47,810 nt of DNA. Origin: Bacillota bacterium (GTDB lineage: Bacteria; Bacillota; Clostridia; Acetivibrionales; DSM-1351). The stretch is from NCBI GenBank assembly GCA_023409265.1, contig JAEYHZ010000026.1, positions 1 to 47,810 on the forward strand. Reading direction: 5' to 3'. The notes under the pieces are model-generated. The model did not search any database and was not told the DNA's origin. It saw nothing but the letters and a program-made list of their open reading frames with translations. Shown one piece after another: positions 17,236 through 26,723 of the stretch. The position numbers and the translations under genes are program-made. Every line of letters begins with the position of its first letter. Within the stretch, counting starts at the first letter, position 1.

Positions 17236-17979
17236 TTATTCAGCAACTTCTACAACCTCAGCTTCAGCTGTTTCAACAGCTTCAGGTGAAAGCTGTTCTC
17301 CCTGACGGCCTTCGATAATTGCATCTGCAATTTTAGCAGCGATAAGCTTAACAGCTCTTATAGCATCGTCATTACCCGGGATTACAAAATCAACTTCGTC
17401 AGGATCACAGTTTGTATCAACTATAGCTACAACCGGAATACCGAGCTTCTTGGCTTCAAGTATAGCATTTCTTTCCTTACGTGGGTCAACAACAAACATT
17501 GCACCAGGAATCTTTTTCATGTTCTTGATTCCGCCAAGATTCTTTTCAAGATCTTCCATTTCCTTCTTAAGCTTGATTACTTCTTTCTTAGGAAGTACTT
17601 CAAAAGTTCCGTCTGCTTCCATAGCATTCAATTGGTTCAATCTGTCTATTCTCTTACGAATAGTCTTAAAGTTGGTGAGCATACCACCCAACCATCTGTT
17701 GTTTACAAAGAACTGTCCGCTTCTGTCAGCTTCTTCTTTAATAGAATCCTGAGCCTGCTTTTTAGTTCCTACAAAAAGAACGTCCTGTCCGTTCATTGCT
17801 ACTTCTCTAATGAAGAAGTATGCATCGTCTACTTTCTTTACTGTTTTCTGAAGGTCGATGATATAAATACCATTACGTTCTGTAAAGATGTATTCTGCCA
17901 TCTTAGGGTTCCATCTTCTAGTCTGGTGACCAAAGTGAACACCTGCCTCCAAAAGCTGTTTCATTGAAATAACTGCCAT
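17236..17979 (-). CDS. rpsB: 30S ribosomal protein S2
   Basis: 247-residue S2. Diagnostic stretches are MKQLLEAGVHFGHQTRRWNP, EYIFTERNGIYIIDLQKTVK, NNRWLGGMLTNFKTIRKRI and DPRKERNAILEAKKLGIPVV. The start at 17979 has GGAGGT nine nt upstream; the longer open frame to 18057 would run into the promoter region. It is first in the rpsB-tsf-pyrH-frr series and is driven by the promoter at 18108-18136. The acidic C-terminal tail (AVETAEAEVVEVAE) is common in clostridial S2. Confidence 0.98.
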   Translation of the reverse strand: MAVISMKQLLEAGVHFGHQTRRWNPKMAEYIFTERNGIYIIDLQKTVKKVDDAYFFIREVAMNGQDVLFVGTKKQAQDSIKEEADRSGQFFVNNRWLGGMLTNFKTIRKRIDRLNQLNAMEADGTFEVLPKKEVIKLKKEMEDLEKNLGGIKNMKKIPGAMFVVDPRKERNAILEAKKLGIPVVAIVDTNCDPDEVDFVIPGNDDAIRAVKLIAAKIADAIIEGRQGEQLSPEAVETAEAEVVEVAE

Positions 17980-18107
17980 ATTAAAAACACCTCCGTTAAA
18001 GTTAATACCTCCGCATTCCGTGTTATCGTACAATTTAAACATTGACGATCTTATCATTTGACTGACACTTTAACAATTCAAAATGCGTGTGTATTTTTTC
18101 GTTTGCT

Positions 18108-18136
18108 AGTATACCACATAGTATTATATTTATCAA
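18108..18136 (-). promoter_or_regulatory. Sigma-A promoter of rpsB
   Basis: On the minus strand TTGATA (18136-18131), a 17-nt spacer and TATACT (18113-18108), near consensus. Transcription would start near 18100, giving a 5' leader of about 120 nt before rpsB. Confidence 0.8.
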
Positions 18137-18190
18137 TCTTTTTAAGAATTTATTTGAAATATTTTTATTACTTATTCCTGACAATTTCTT

Positions 18191-19552
18191 CTAATCAATA
18201 GCAACAGGTTCATTTGCCACCGGCTGTTCATTTTGAGCCGGTATAAATTTCTCATACTTCCTGCTGAGCACCCGGGCATAAAAAGGAATCCCTCTGGTTA
18301 CCCAGTCAAAACACCAGGCAATCCATATACCCATTAAACCCAAATGAGCATATTTGACAAGAACATATCCTCCAAAAACCCTGACAATCCACATGCTTAA
18401 TACCGATACCACCGTAATATACACAACATCACCAGTGCTTCTGAGGCAGGCAGGAACAATAAATGCAGCCGGCCAGAATAACGGAATACACGCCAGGGTC
18501 AGGTATGTGATGTGCAATGCCATTGTCAGAACATCGTCAGTCGGTTGATATAACTTCAGAAAATGTGCTGCAAAGGGAAGAAATATAATAGAAACTCCTC
18601 CCAATAAAAGCATTGCGTACAAAGTAAACTTATTGATAATTTTTCTTAATTCCTGCTTCATTCCTGCGCCGGCATAATAGCCGATTACAGTTATTGCAAC
18701 AACAGTTACAGCGTTCCCGGGAATATTAATGATAGAATTGAGGGAAGCTGCTATACCATTGGCTGCAAGGGCTGCTGTTCCCAATGAAGCTACTATGGTT
18801 TGCACCAGCAGCTTTCCTCCGTTGAAAATCAAGCTGTCAAGTCCTGCAGGAACACCGATGTATAATACAGGTTTCATTATTTTAAAGGATACTTTGTAGG
18901 AAACACTTCTTATATGAATTTTAGGACTTTTGAATAAAGGATACAGCAAAATTATTGCCCCTATAAGCCTTGCTGATATCAAGCCTATTCCGGCACCAAG
19001 AACACCCAGGTTAAGGTGAAAAATACTTACAGCTCCCACGATAAGGTTTGCAAGGTTGGATATAACTATTGCCACCATCGAAGCAACAAAATTATTGTTG
19101 GCTCTTAGGATACCGGTGAAAATATTGAATAACCCCAATAAGGGATAAGATATTGCAGAACATGTCAAATAGGTCCAGGCCGCTGATTTTACACTCGGTT
19201 CTGCATCACCAAACATAAATCCGATAACCTGTTGACCGAAAACGTAAAGTCCAAGACCTGTCAGTGCTGAGAGAATGAATACCGAGGTTATGGATTGTGC
19301 CGCCGTTTTCGAGGCGTCTTGCTGATTTCCTGCACCCAGATGCTGAGCTATGACAACTGTGGCGCCTGTTGCAACTGCCAGAAATAAATTCATCGCCACA
19401 AAGTTAATGGAATCAACTATTCCAACAGCCGAAACTGCAAACGCCCCCAGCCCGCTTACCATCATGGTATTGACTACTCCAATGGCAGTTGAAAGAAACT
19501 GCTCGATGAACGCAGGAAAGAAAAGACGTAGTAATTCTTTTTTTGAGTACAA
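18191..19552 (-). CDS. MATE-family multidrug efflux transporter
   Basis: 453-residue cation-coupled exporter with about twelve hydrophobic segments in two similar halves. The N-half includes LFFPAFIEQFLSTAIGVVNT, a MATE signature, and ATGATVVIAQHLGAGNQQDA; the second half has GVPAGLDSLIFNGGKLLVQ and NIPGNAVTVVAITVIGYYAG. The C-terminus is a polar tail. The open frame begins with TTG and no strong ribosome binding site, so the exact start is uncertain. The substrate cannot be deduced. It stands alone between rpsB and the acyl-CoA-synthetase-like gene. Confidence 0.9.
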   Translation of the reverse strand: MYSKKELLRLFFPAFIEQFLSTAIGVVNTMMVSGLGAFAVSAVGIVDSINFVAMNLFLAVATGATVVIAQHLGAGNQQDASKTAAQSITSVFILSALTGLGLYVFGQQVIGFMFGDAEPSVKSAAWTYLTCSAISYPLLGLFNIFTGILRANNNFVASMVAIVISNLANLIVGAVSIFHLNLGVLGAGIGLISARLIGAIILLYPLFKSPKIHIRSVSYKVSFKIMKPVLYIGVPAGLDSLIFNGGKLLVQTIVASLGTAALAANGIAASLNSIINIPGNAVTVVAITVIGYYAGAGMKQELRKIINKFTLYAMLLLGGVSIIFLPFAAHFLKLYQPTDDVLTMALHITYLTLACIPLFWPAAFIVPACLRSTGDVVYITVVSVLSMWIVRVFGGYVLVKYAHLGLMGIWIAWCFDWVTRGIPFYARVLSRKYEKFIPAQNEQPVANEPVAID

Positions 19553-19884
19553 TTAATATCACGGCCTTTAAAATGTAGTTGCATAAACCTCTTTGAAGTC
19601 ATTACAATAATAAACATTACTTATGCACTTAGGAATGATTAAATAATAAGCTTCTTGTTGTAATACTGCCATTTTCTGCCAAAACTTCTTTATTGTTTAA
19701 TCATGCCTTAAATAATTTTAATTCCACCAAATAATAAGCTCAACGTTCAAATACCTGAATACAAGACTGTTTTCAGTAATAACCTGCCATATTCTTATGA
19801 TTGTTAACTATTCCAAAGTATTTAACATTACCTTACCTTCCGTTGACAAGAGTACACACGGTTTTCGGGGCATGGTCCATGCCC
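19553..19884. other. Gene-free spacer between the MATE and acyl-CoA-synthetase-like genes
   Basis: 332 bp, AT-rich. The sequence AAATAATAAGCT occurs twice (near 19643 and 19731). The palindrome at 19867-19885 marks its lower-transcription end. The MATE promoter should lie here, but I see no convincing -35/-10 pair. Confidence 0.3.
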
Positions 19885-19885
19885 C
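19867..19885 (-). terminator. GC-rich hairpin at the stop of the acyl-CoA-synthetase-like gene
   Basis: A 19-bp palindrome, GGGGCATGGTCCATGCCCC, touches the TAG stop of the upstream gene. The stem is strong, but the sequence after it on the minus strand (GAAAACCG) has no T-run. An end-of-transcript hairpin is likely, perhaps acting with another factor. Confidence 0.5.
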
Positions 19886-21606
19886 TAGCCTTTGATATTC
19901 TCCGGATTAAAACGCTTTATCTTTTTAGTAGTGGTTTTAATAAATTCACTTTCACGAAGAGTGAATTTTCTGATTCGTCTGTACAAAGGCTGATCCTTGT
20001 TAATATTTTTTACTATATCATTAAAGAGACTGAAAAGCTCATCCTTTGATAAGCTTACACCTTTAAATTTCTCTTTTATATATTCAAGGTTTGGCAATAT
20101 ATGAGCATGAATATGTGTTTCTCCTGTGTTTTCATCAACCTCACCTGAAACAAGTGACTCCTGTACACAGGGATTTCTGTTTATGGAAGCCTCCAATTCT
20201 TCGGGATACACATTTTTGCCATTATTGGTTATTATAATATTCTTGCTTCTTCCGGTTATATACACATAGCCCCATTTATCAACGGTTCCAAGATCTCCTG
20301 TATGAAACCAGCCATCCACTATGGTCTTTTTTGTCTCGGTTTCATCCTTATAGTACCCTAACATGACATTTTCCCCTTTTACGAGTATCTCTCCGATACC
20401 TTTTTCATCAGGGTTGTTTATTTTTACTTCTACTCCCGGTAAAGGCTTTCCTACACTATTGTCCCTGAATTCCAAATCCCTGTTTCCGGCAACCAGCGGA
20501 GCACATTCAGTGAGACCATAACCCTGCAGAACCTTGATTCCCATTCTCCTGAAGCCCTTTGACACAGCAGGATCAATTGCAGCTGCTCCTGTCAGTATTA
20601 ATCTTAGTCTTCCACCAACACTGTCATGTATCTGCTTAAAAACTTTTTTCCTTATATCAATATGAAAAATAAAATTTAATAGTGTAGTAATAAATAGAAC
20701 TATTTTAAGTTTTAATTTGCCAAATTTCTGCTTTCCTGCCTGGGCCCATATTTTTTTATAAAGATTTTCAAGTATGAGAGGTACTACTACCAATATGGTT
20801 GGTTTAACGTCTTTAAGATTCTTCCCTATATACTTAAGACCCTCATTAAAAGATATTGTTGCACCTGAGTATATGAATGCAAGAAACCCTATAGTGCACT
20901 CATAGGTGTGGTGCATTGGCAAAATTGACAATGATGAGTCATTACTTTCAACCAGGACTGTAGAACGTACAGAAACAACATTTGAACATATATTACTGTG
21001 GCTAAGCATTACTCCCTTGGCAAGTCCGGTGGTTCCGGAAGTGAAGAGAAGAACGGCCAGAGAATTGGAAGCTACTTTAGCTTCTACAAAATCAAGATTA
21101 CCCGCTTCAATAAGCCTCCGACCGTTTTCAACCAGTCCCCTGAAGGATTTATAAAATTCATTGTCCTGACAGGCATCCATGTTTATATAGTATTTTAGTG
21201 ACATTTCGGTTTTTGAGAGTTCTTCCATGCAGGCACTATGTTTGTCTGAATAGATGACAGCATCAGCATTACATCTTTGAATAATATTCCTTATTTCTGA
21301 AATATGCAGTTCACGGTCTATGGGCACAACTATTCCGGTTCCACAGACTGTTGATAGATATGAAACACACCATTCATATCTGTTTTCACCAATCACGGCA
21401 ATACATTTATCCTTCAGTCCAAGACTTAATAATGCTGTCCCGAAAGCATCAACATCATCTTTAAACTGTGAATAAGTAACAATTTCATTTTCACTTTTAT
21501 TGTTGAATAAAAATGCAGCTTTATCACTGTAAATCGATGCACTTTGATACAGCATTTCCTTCAAATTTTCTACAGTTCTTACAGTATATAGTGCCGTTTT
21601 CTGCAT
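19885..21606 (-). CDS. AMP-forming acyl-CoA synthetase/ligase family protein
   Basis: ANL-superfamily adenylating enzyme, 573 residues, most like long-chain fatty acyl-CoA synthetases. Motifs are the P-loop-like LLFTSGTTGLAKGVMLSHSN, LQGYGLTECAPLVAGN (A5), GWFHTGDLGTVDKWGYVYITGR (A7/A8) and the C-terminal TTKKIKRF carrying the probable catalytic lysine. No carrier domain is fused. AGGTGG precedes the ATG. No partner gene adjoins it, so the substrate acid is unknown; a membrane-lipid or scavenging role is plausible. Confidence 0.88.
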   Translation of the reverse strand: MQKTALYTVRTVENLKEMLYQSASIYSDKAAFLFNNKSENEIVTYSQFKDDVDAFGTALLSLGLKDKCIAVIGENRYEWCVSYLSTVCGTGIVVPIDRELHISEIRNIIQRCNADAVIYSDKHSACMEELSKTEMSLKYYINMDACQDNEFYKSFRGLVENGRRLIEAGNLDFVEAKVASNSLAVLLFTSGTTGLAKGVMLSHSNICSNVVSVRSTVLVESNDSSLSILPMHHTYECTIGFLAFIYSGATISFNEGLKYIGKNLKDVKPTILVVVPLILENLYKKIWAQAGKQKFGKLKLKIVLFITTLLNFIFHIDIRKKVFKQIHDSVGGRLRLILTGAAAIDPAVSKGFRRMGIKVLQGYGLTECAPLVAGNRDLEFRDNSVGKPLPGVEVKINNPDEKGIGEILVKGENVMLGYYKDETETKKTIVDGWFHTGDLGTVDKWGYVYITGRSKNIIITNNGKNVYPEELEASINRNPCVQESLVSGEVDENTGETHIHAHILPNLEYIKEKFKGVSLSKDELFSLFNDIVKNINKDQPLYRRIRKFTLRESEFIKTTTKKIKRFNPENIKG

Positions 21607-21780
21607 GTTTCCACCTCATATGCCCATTTGCGAATAAAAATATAATTGAACTATAACACACTGGTATTTACTAGGCAATCATTCAGTAAAAATTATTATT
21701 TTATTCATATTTTAAAGACTAAAGTTTTCCTCTGCTGCTTCAAACTATGCAGGCAAAACTTAAAATATCTTTATAAAAAA

Positions 21781-21816
21781 AGCCCCAAATACTCAAATTT
21801 AGTAGTATCTGGAGCC
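21781..21816 (-). terminator. Intrinsic terminator after the DUF4179 gene
   Basis: 13-bp stem (AGTATCTGGAGCC with AGCCCCAAATACT, nearly fully paired) and on the minus strand a run of seven T's right after it. It starts a few bases after the DUF4179 stop. A-rich sequence on the other side means it could work both ways, but no plus-strand gene is present. Confidence 0.85.
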
Positions 21817-21821
21817 ATTTT

Positions 21822-22997
21822 TTAATTTAAGAGAACAACTCTTCCGCTTATCACACCATCAGCATCCCTGGAAAACTGGATAGCTGAACGCTTACCCCCG
21901 TCCTCCGTTACAAATGCTTTTTCTGATACGCCAACCTGCCCCTCATCAAATATGGATTCAATTTTAAAAGAAATTTTACTGCCTTTATATTCGTAGCATG
22001 CCATTCCGTATTTATCATAAGTAACCTCTTTTACCGATTCGGGAATTATAACACCTTTTTCAAGCTCTTTCTTTAATTCAGTCTCCGATACATTATCTCC
22101 ATTATTTTTTGAGTCTGAAGCAGGTGAATCTTTCACTGAACCGTTCTTTTGCTTATCAGACGCTGCCGTTGTATCTCCAAATAATTCTTTGAGATATTTA
22201 TCGGCTTTATCATGATCTGCTTTTTTAGCATCCATAGGGAGATCGAATAAAATATTTACTCCATCAAAGCCTTTATTAGGAGTAATTTCACCTGTTTTCT
22301 CATTGAACTCATACTGCCTGTTATTTAAAATGCGAACTGAGCTAACACATAAATATAGTCCTCTGTCAGCAAACATTTCAATTCCGTCACACTCAACAAG
22401 CCTATACATGACTCCATTGATTACACTTTCACTATAGCCGCCGTTCATGGTAGCTATGTTGACCTGCCAAGGCTTCTGACCTTTTATGAGAGGAGATACA
22501 AAAAACGGAGGATTTCCATATGCTTCATCGGATGTATCGGGCATTTTACTCCCGTCCTCTTTGGCTATCGAGATCACTGCGTAGGTTCTGTCAGGATGAA
22601 TCTCTTCTGCTGAACCCTTGAAATCGCTTAAACCTTTGCCTGAAGTTATACCCAGAAGTGTGATGTTATAACCATCTGAAGATACTGTTTGGTTTATTTC
22701 TATTGAATTTTTATCTTCGAAGGCTTTTGCAAGTGTATGATCACCAAAGTGCTCGGCAACCTGTTTTGGGTTGAGCAGCTGCCATGCTGCAAATGCTGTG
22801 ATGGACATGGCTATTGTTACAGCTGCAGCAATGAGAACTACAGCCAGTCTCTTTTTAATTATTGATTTCATAATAATAATATTCTCCTTACTCTCCTTAA
22901 GCTGATTGATAATTTTTTGATTTAACTCTTCACTGGGCTCAACCGTTGGGGAAAGAGCTTGTTTCAATATGTGATCCAATTGTTCAGAATTTTTCAT
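21822..22997 (-). CDS. DUF4179 membrane protein, probable anti-sigma factor
   Basis: 391 residues. A short cytosolic N-terminal part (about 1-48) includes LDHILKQALSPTVEPSEELN. A single membrane helix follows at about 50-71 (LAVVLIAAAVTIAMSITAFA), then an external domain of the DUF4179/DUF5643 type rich in beta strands, with a charged low-complexity linker near 285-310 (TAASDKQKNGSVKDSPASDS). It overlaps the end of the ECF sigma gene by 14 nt, the usual layout for a sigma factor and its membrane regulator. No zinc-binding anti-sigma motif is visible. RseP at 10430 could process it. Confidence 0.8.
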   Translation of the reverse strand: MKNSEQLDHILKQALSPTVEPSEELNQKIINQLKESKENIIIMKSIIKKRLAVVLIAAAVTIAMSITAFAAWQLLNPKQVAEHFGDHTLAKAFEDKNSIEINQTVSSDGYNITLLGITSGKGLSDFKGSAEEIHPDRTYAVISIAKEDGSKMPDTSDEAYGNPPFFVSPLIKGQKPWQVNIATMNGGYSESVINGVMYRLVECDGIEMFADRGLYLCVSSVRILNNRQYEFNEKTGEITPNKGFDGVNILFDLPMDAKKADHDKADKYLKELFGDTTAASDKQKNGSVKDSPASDSKNNGDNVSETELKKELEKGVIIPESVKEVTYDKYGMACYEYKGSKISFKIESIFDEGQVGVSEKAFVTEDGGKRSAIQFSRDADGVISGRVVLLN

Positions 22998-23520
22998 ATA
23001 CTCCTGCCTCCATCTCCAAAATATTTTTTAATGCCTTACGAGCCTTGTAAAGCCTGCTTTTTACAGTGCCCTGTGGAATTTTCAGCGCTGCTGCAATATC
23101 CTCATTGGACATTCCCGCAGTGTAATACATATACAGTGGTAATCGCAGCTTGTCGTTCAGTGTATCAGCAGCAGTTTGTATCCTGGAACGAAGTTCGTTG
23201 GAAATTGCTATTTCTTCCGGGGTAGAGTTATCATTGATTGTGGAGCTGTGAGTATCCTCATGAAGCTCTTCAATTTCAGCCAACCTCTTTCGTCTGGCGT
23301 ATTTACGGCTATTATTTTTCCACAGTCTTATTGCAATTGAAATGAGAAATCCTTTAGGATTATTATTTTTATCTATTTTATGACACAGTTCCAAAGCCTT
23401 GAGAAATGTTTCCTGATATAGATCATCTGCATCAATCCTGTTTTTCGCAAGCTTGTGGCAAAAGCCGTAAACAGCATTGCCATACATACTTACAAGTTCA
23501 TTTAATTCTGAGATATCCAA
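22984..23520 (-). CDS. ECF-type RNA polymerase sigma factor
   Basis: 178-residue extracytoplasmic-function sigma factor. Region 2: YGNAVYGFCHKLAKNRIDADDLYQETFLKAL with a -10-recognition helix. Region 4: LNDKLRLPLYMYYTAGMSNEDIAAALKIPQGTVKSRLYKARKAL, a helix-turn-helix for the -35. The open frame reaches 23562, but AAGGAG lies just before a TTG at 23520, giving the usual start DISELNELVSMYG. It overlaps the DUF4179 gene and forms a two-gene operon ending in the terminator at 21781. Confidence 0.9.
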   Translation of the reverse strand: MDISELNELVSMYGNAVYGFCHKLAKNRIDADDLYQETFLKALELCHKIDKNNNPKGFLISIAIRLWKNNSRKYARRKRLAEIEELHEDTHSSTINDNSTPEEIAISNELRSRIQTAADTLNDKLRLPLYMYYTAGMSNEDIAAALKIPQGTVKSRLYKARKALKNILEMEAGVYEKF

Positions 23521-23643
23521 GTAACTTCTCCTTCCAAACGTCTTTTCTAAATGGCCATTCACTTATATATTGTCACAACTTTATAAAAGGTTCATTTTTT
23601 ATTGTTTTTAAAAATAATCACTACTAGTATGAGATTGCATAAT

Positions 23644-23673
23644 AAAAGAGCTTACAGTTAAGTAAACTCTTTT
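23644..23673 (-). terminator. Intrinsic terminator after the RibD/DHFR-like gene
   Basis: On the minus strand AAAAGAGTTTAC pairs with GTAAGCTCTTTT around a short loop, and TTTTATT follows. It lies 40 nt past the reductase stop and separates it from the sigma operon. Confidence 0.7.
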
Positions 23674-23712
23674 CTGCCTAAATTCTTGCATTGGAATAAA
23701 ATGTAACGCCTG

Positions 23713-24243
23713 TTACCCTTTCCGGTCATACTGAAGTTCTGCAAATTGATTAAACCGCCTTACACTCTTGAGTTCCAGATCCATTTCAATATTATTTTCC
23801 TTAAATAAAGGAATTCCTCTGCCAATCAGCGCCGGAGCAACAGTGATAATAAATCTGTCTACCAATCTTTCCTTAATAAAATAGTAAAGCAGCTCTCCTC
23901 CGCCAACAAGCCAGATATCCCCGCCTTCCTGTTCTTTAAGCTTTTTCACCAGGGCAGGTATATCCTCATCTGTAAACTCAACACAGTCATTTTCTCCCTT
24001 CAAACTTCTGGAATAAACATAACATTTTTTTCCCTTGTATGGGAAGTTTCCGTTTTCGTGTTTCATGACCCAATCGTATGTCCGCCTGCCTAAAAGGATG
24101 GTGTCAATTGTATCATAAAACTCTCCATAGCCATTATCACCTTCACCTTCTGTCTCCAAAAGCCATTTAAGTGATTCATTCTCATCCGCAATAAATCCGT
24201 CCAAACTCACAGCAATGTAAAGAATTAGTTTTCTGTCTGCCAT
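23713..24243 (-). CDS. RibD C-terminal/dihydrofolate-reductase-like protein
   Basis: 176-residue NADPH-dependent reductase fold of the RibD_C/DHFR superfamily, close to the YyaP/YwjB-type stand-alone proteins. Motifs are KLILYIAVSLDGFIADENES at the N-terminus, DTILLGRRTYDWVMK, DIWLVGGGELLYYFI (cofactor glycines) and APALIGRGIPLF. It is not a clear folate DHFR and not fused to a deaminase, so the true substrate is unknown. AGAGG lies before the ATG at 24243; an upstream start would add five residues. It is monocistronic with its own terminator, and a palindrome lies upstream (24346-24358). Confidence 0.85.
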   Translation of the reverse strand: MADRKLILYIAVSLDGFIADENESLKWLLETEGEGDNGYGEFYDTIDTILLGRRTYDWVMKHENGNFPYKGKKCYVYSRSLKGENDCVEFTDEDIPALVKKLKEQEGGDIWLVGGGELLYYFIKERLVDRFIITVAPALIGRGIPLFKENNIEMDLELKSVRRFNQFAELQYDRKG

Positions 24244-24345
24244 GCAAACCTCTCCCATTTGAAAATATATTTGTCTTAAGTGGTACCGTAATAACTGTAA
24301 CTATTTATTATTTAATCACATATTAATTAAATTATATACCATTTA

Positions 24346-24358
24346 CAGGTAATACCTG
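24346..24358 (-). promoter_or_regulatory. Possible operator upstream of the RibD/DHFR-like gene
   Basis: Perfect 13-bp palindrome CAGGTAATACCTG about 100 bp before the start. A minus-strand TATAAT (in GGTATATAATTT, about 24332-24337) lies just downstream, so the palindrome covers the -35 spacing. It looks like a small repressor or activator site; no cognate regulator is nearby. Confidence 0.35.
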
Positions 24359-24383
24359 CTACTATTTTACTTATAATAAAAAA

Positions 24384-24430
24384 AGAACTGCCGCAAAACC
24401 GGAGATAATTCCCGATCTTACGGCAGCTCT
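24384..24430 (-). terminator. Intrinsic terminator ending the catabolic locus
   Basis: On the minus strand AGAGCTGCCG pairs with CGGCAGTTCT (one G-U), with an inner CGGGA/TCTCCG helix, followed by TTTTTTTATT. It lies about 60 nt after the glycerate kinase stop. Confidence 0.88.
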
Positions 24431-24487
24431 GCTGTTAAAAAACATAACGACAACATGTATTAATAGTTATTTCTTTTCTATTGGACT

Positions 24488-25642
24488 CTATTTTCCCTTT
24501 GACCGCATATATATTTTTAACATAAGTCTTGCTATTGAATAGGACGCCTGAGTTAACATCTCAGGAGAACAACGGATGGCCTCTTCTAAAGTCATGGGAG
24601 CAATTATATTGCTAAATGCAGCGTCAACCCCATGTTCATATATTTTCTGATATCCTTCCATTAATGAGCCTGATAAACAAACTACTGGTACATCATACTT
24701 TTCAGCCACTTCAGCGAGCCCCACAACAACCTTGCCATTTGCAGTCTGACTATCCGTTCTGCCCTCTCCGGTTATGAGCAGATCACAATTCCGGACAGTC
24801 TCCTCAAAATTACAGCTGTTGACAACCATATCTATTCCGGGGCACAGCCTGGTGTTGCTCAAAAAAGCCAGCAGACCGCCGCCGAGGCCTCCGGCGGCAC
24901 CACTTCCCGGAATTAAAGCAATATCTTTATCAAGATCTCTTTTGATAGCTTCTGCAAAGTGCCTCAGTCCCCGGTCAAGAAACTCTATTGTTTCTGAATC
25001 GGCTCCTTTTTGAGGTCCATATATATAAGAAGCTCCGTTTGGCCCGCATAACGGATTCTTTACATCACAGGCAGCTATAATTTCAATACCGTCAATTTCT
25101 CTAATAAAATCACTTGAATCAATTCTTGCCACTTCACATAAATATTTTCCGCCCTGGCCCAACGGTTTATTGTGTCTGTCGTAAAATTTATATCCCAGGG
25201 CCTGCGCCATCCCCATACCACCGTCATTGGTCACACTTCCGCCGATACCCAGAATTATTTTATCACATCCAAGGTTTTTGGCAGCCAGTATTAGTTCACC
25301 TACTCCGTATGTAGTTGTGTACAGAGGGTTGAGTTCCTCTTTTTTGACCAGCATTATTCCTGCACACGCAGCCATTTCAATAACAGCTGTTTTTCCATCC
25401 CCGGAAATGCCGAAAAAGGAATCCATTTCCTCCATAAACGGACCATGAACCCGTTGTTTTATTATTTTACCGCCGGTTGCGGCGACAATAGCCTCAACAG
25501 TACCTTCCCCGCCATCAGCAACGGGAATCTTCACTACCTCAATATTTTTATCGGCCTGCTTTATACCGGCCTCTATTAATTCAGCTACTTCCAGAGCAGT
25601 CAGATTACCTTTAAACGAATCAGGTGCAACCACAATTTTCAT
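24488..25642 (-). CDS. Glycerate kinase (GckA/GlxK type, 2-phosphoglycerate-forming family)
   Basis: 384-residue member of the glycerate kinase type-1 family, which phosphorylates D-glycerate with ATP to feed glycolysis. It shows MKIVVAPDSFKGNLTALEVA, IPVADGGEGTVEAIVAATGG, AVIEMAACAGIMLV, the glycine-rich ILGIGGSVTNDGGMGMAQAL, LIPGSGAAGGLGGGLLAFL and LLITGEGRTDSQTANGKV, all hallmark stretches. AAAGGATG precedes the ATG. It starts 20 nt after the D-2-hydroxyacid dehydrogenase; together they would turn hydroxypyruvate into a glycolytic intermediate. Last gene of the catabolic run. Confidence 0.94.
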   Translation of the reverse strand: MKIVVAPDSFKGNLTALEVAELIEAGIKQADKNIEVVKIPVADGGEGTVEAIVAATGGKIIKQRVHGPFMEEMDSFFGISGDGKTAVIEMAACAGIMLVKKEELNPLYTTTYGVGELILAAKNLGCDKIILGIGGSVTNDGGMGMAQALGYKFYDRHNKPLGQGGKYLCEVARIDSSDFIREIDGIEIIAACDVKNPLCGPNGASYIYGPQKGADSETIEFLDRGLRHFAEAIKRDLDKDIALIPGSGAAGGLGGGLLAFLSNTRLCPGIDMVVNSCNFEETVRNCDLLITGEGRTDSQTANGKVVVGLAEVAEKYDVPVVCLSGSLMEGYQKIYEHGVDAAFSNIIAPMTLEEAIRCSPEMLTQASYSIARLMLKIYMRSKGK

Positions 25643-25662
25643 TGGATCATCCTTTCAACCTC

Positions 25663-26622
25663 TTACGGATTCACTACATTTACCGGGCTGCCGGATAAAA
25701 ACGCCGCCAAATTATCAACTGCAATATTCATCAGTCTGCTTCTGGATTCCCTTGGTGCCCAGGCTATATGGGGGGTGATAATGCAATTTTTGGCACTAAG
25801 CAATACATTGTCACTGCCGATGGGCTCGGTTGATACAACATCCAGAGCCGCTCCTGCCACCTTTCCGGAATTAAGGGCCTCCGCCAGGTCCTGCTCTACC
25901 ACCAGGGGGCCTCTGGATGTGTTTACAAGCATTACCCCATCCTTCATTTTCGCAATATTTGTTTTATTTATTATCCCCTGGGTTGAAGGAAACAGCGGGC
26001 AGTGTAAGGAGATAACATCCGACTGGGCAAACAGTTCATCCAATTGAACATATTTGAGCCCGTCATTTTCCAGTTTGGAATCGAAAAACTGATCATGTGC
26101 GAGAACCTTCATACCCAGAGCTTGAGCAATCCTGGCAGCTGCCTGCCCTATTCTGCCAAAGCCGATAATGCCGAAGGTCTTACCGGCAAGTTCAACCAAA
26201 GGATAATTCCAGTAGCAGAAATCGGGACACTTTGTCCACTCGCCCTTATGTACACTGTCACTGTGGGTCCCAACATGATGGCAAAGCTCCAAAAGCAGTG
26301 CAAAGGCGAATTGTGCCACTGCGGCAGTACCATAGGTCGGAATATTTGTTACTGGTATGCCTCTGGACTTTGCATATTCGGTATCAACCACATTATAGCC
26401 TGTGGCCAGAACACCCACAAACTTAATTGCAGGACATCTGTCAAAGGTTTCCCTTGTCAGGGGTGTCTTGTTAGTAAAAATAATTTCAGCATTGCCTATT
26501 CTCTCAACAATCTTATCTGCCGGAGTCCTGTCATATACTGTCAGCTCTCCATGCTTCTCCAATCCCGACCAGCTGATGTCACCCGGATTAAGAGTATACC
26601 CGTCCAGTACTACTATTTTCAT
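25663..26622 (-). CDS. D-2-hydroxyacid dehydrogenase, hydroxypyruvate/glyoxylate reductase-like
   Basis: 319-residue NAD(P)-linked dehydrogenase of the D-isomer-specific family. The cofactor site is TFGIIGFGRIGQAAARIAQA, and the catalytic Arg-Glu-His set is visible in VMLVNTSRGPLVVEQDL, ALDVVSTEPI and NCIITPHIAWAPRESR. The N-terminus MKIVVLDGYTLNPGDISWSG is common in glycerate dehydrogenases. The start at 26622 follows GGAGGAGG; the longer open frame is not family-like. Paired with glycerate kinase downstream, hydroxypyruvate or tartronate semialdehyde-derived substrate is most likely. A stem-loop at 26724-26762 separates it from the isomerase gene. Confidence 0.92.
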   Translation of the reverse strand: MKIVVLDGYTLNPGDISWSGLEKHGELTVYDRTPADKIVERIGNAEIIFTNKTPLTRETFDRCPAIKFVGVLATGYNVVDTEYAKSRGIPVTNIPTYGTAAVAQFAFALLLELCHHVGTHSDSVHKGEWTKCPDFCYWNYPLVELAGKTFGIIGFGRIGQAAARIAQALGMKVLAHDQFFDSKLENDGLKYVQLDELFAQSDVISLHCPLFPSTQGIINKTNIAKMKDGVMLVNTSRGPLVVEQDLAEALNSGKVAGAALDVVSTEPIGSDNVLLSAKNCIITPHIAWAPRESRSRLMNIAVDNLAAFLSGSPVNVVNP

Positions 26623-26723
26623 AATCGTCCTCCTCCGTAATAAATTGCGAAAACAAGGTAAGTTCCCCAAAAAACTTGTCCACTTTTTTTGCGCAAGCTA
26701 TTTCCTTTATAAATATAAAACTT

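Noticed and set aside
26044..26640. 198-codon plus-strand ORF opposite the hydroxyacid dehydrogenase
   Set aside because: No family resemblance and no ribosome binding site; the minus strand encodes a complete, well-conserved enzyme.
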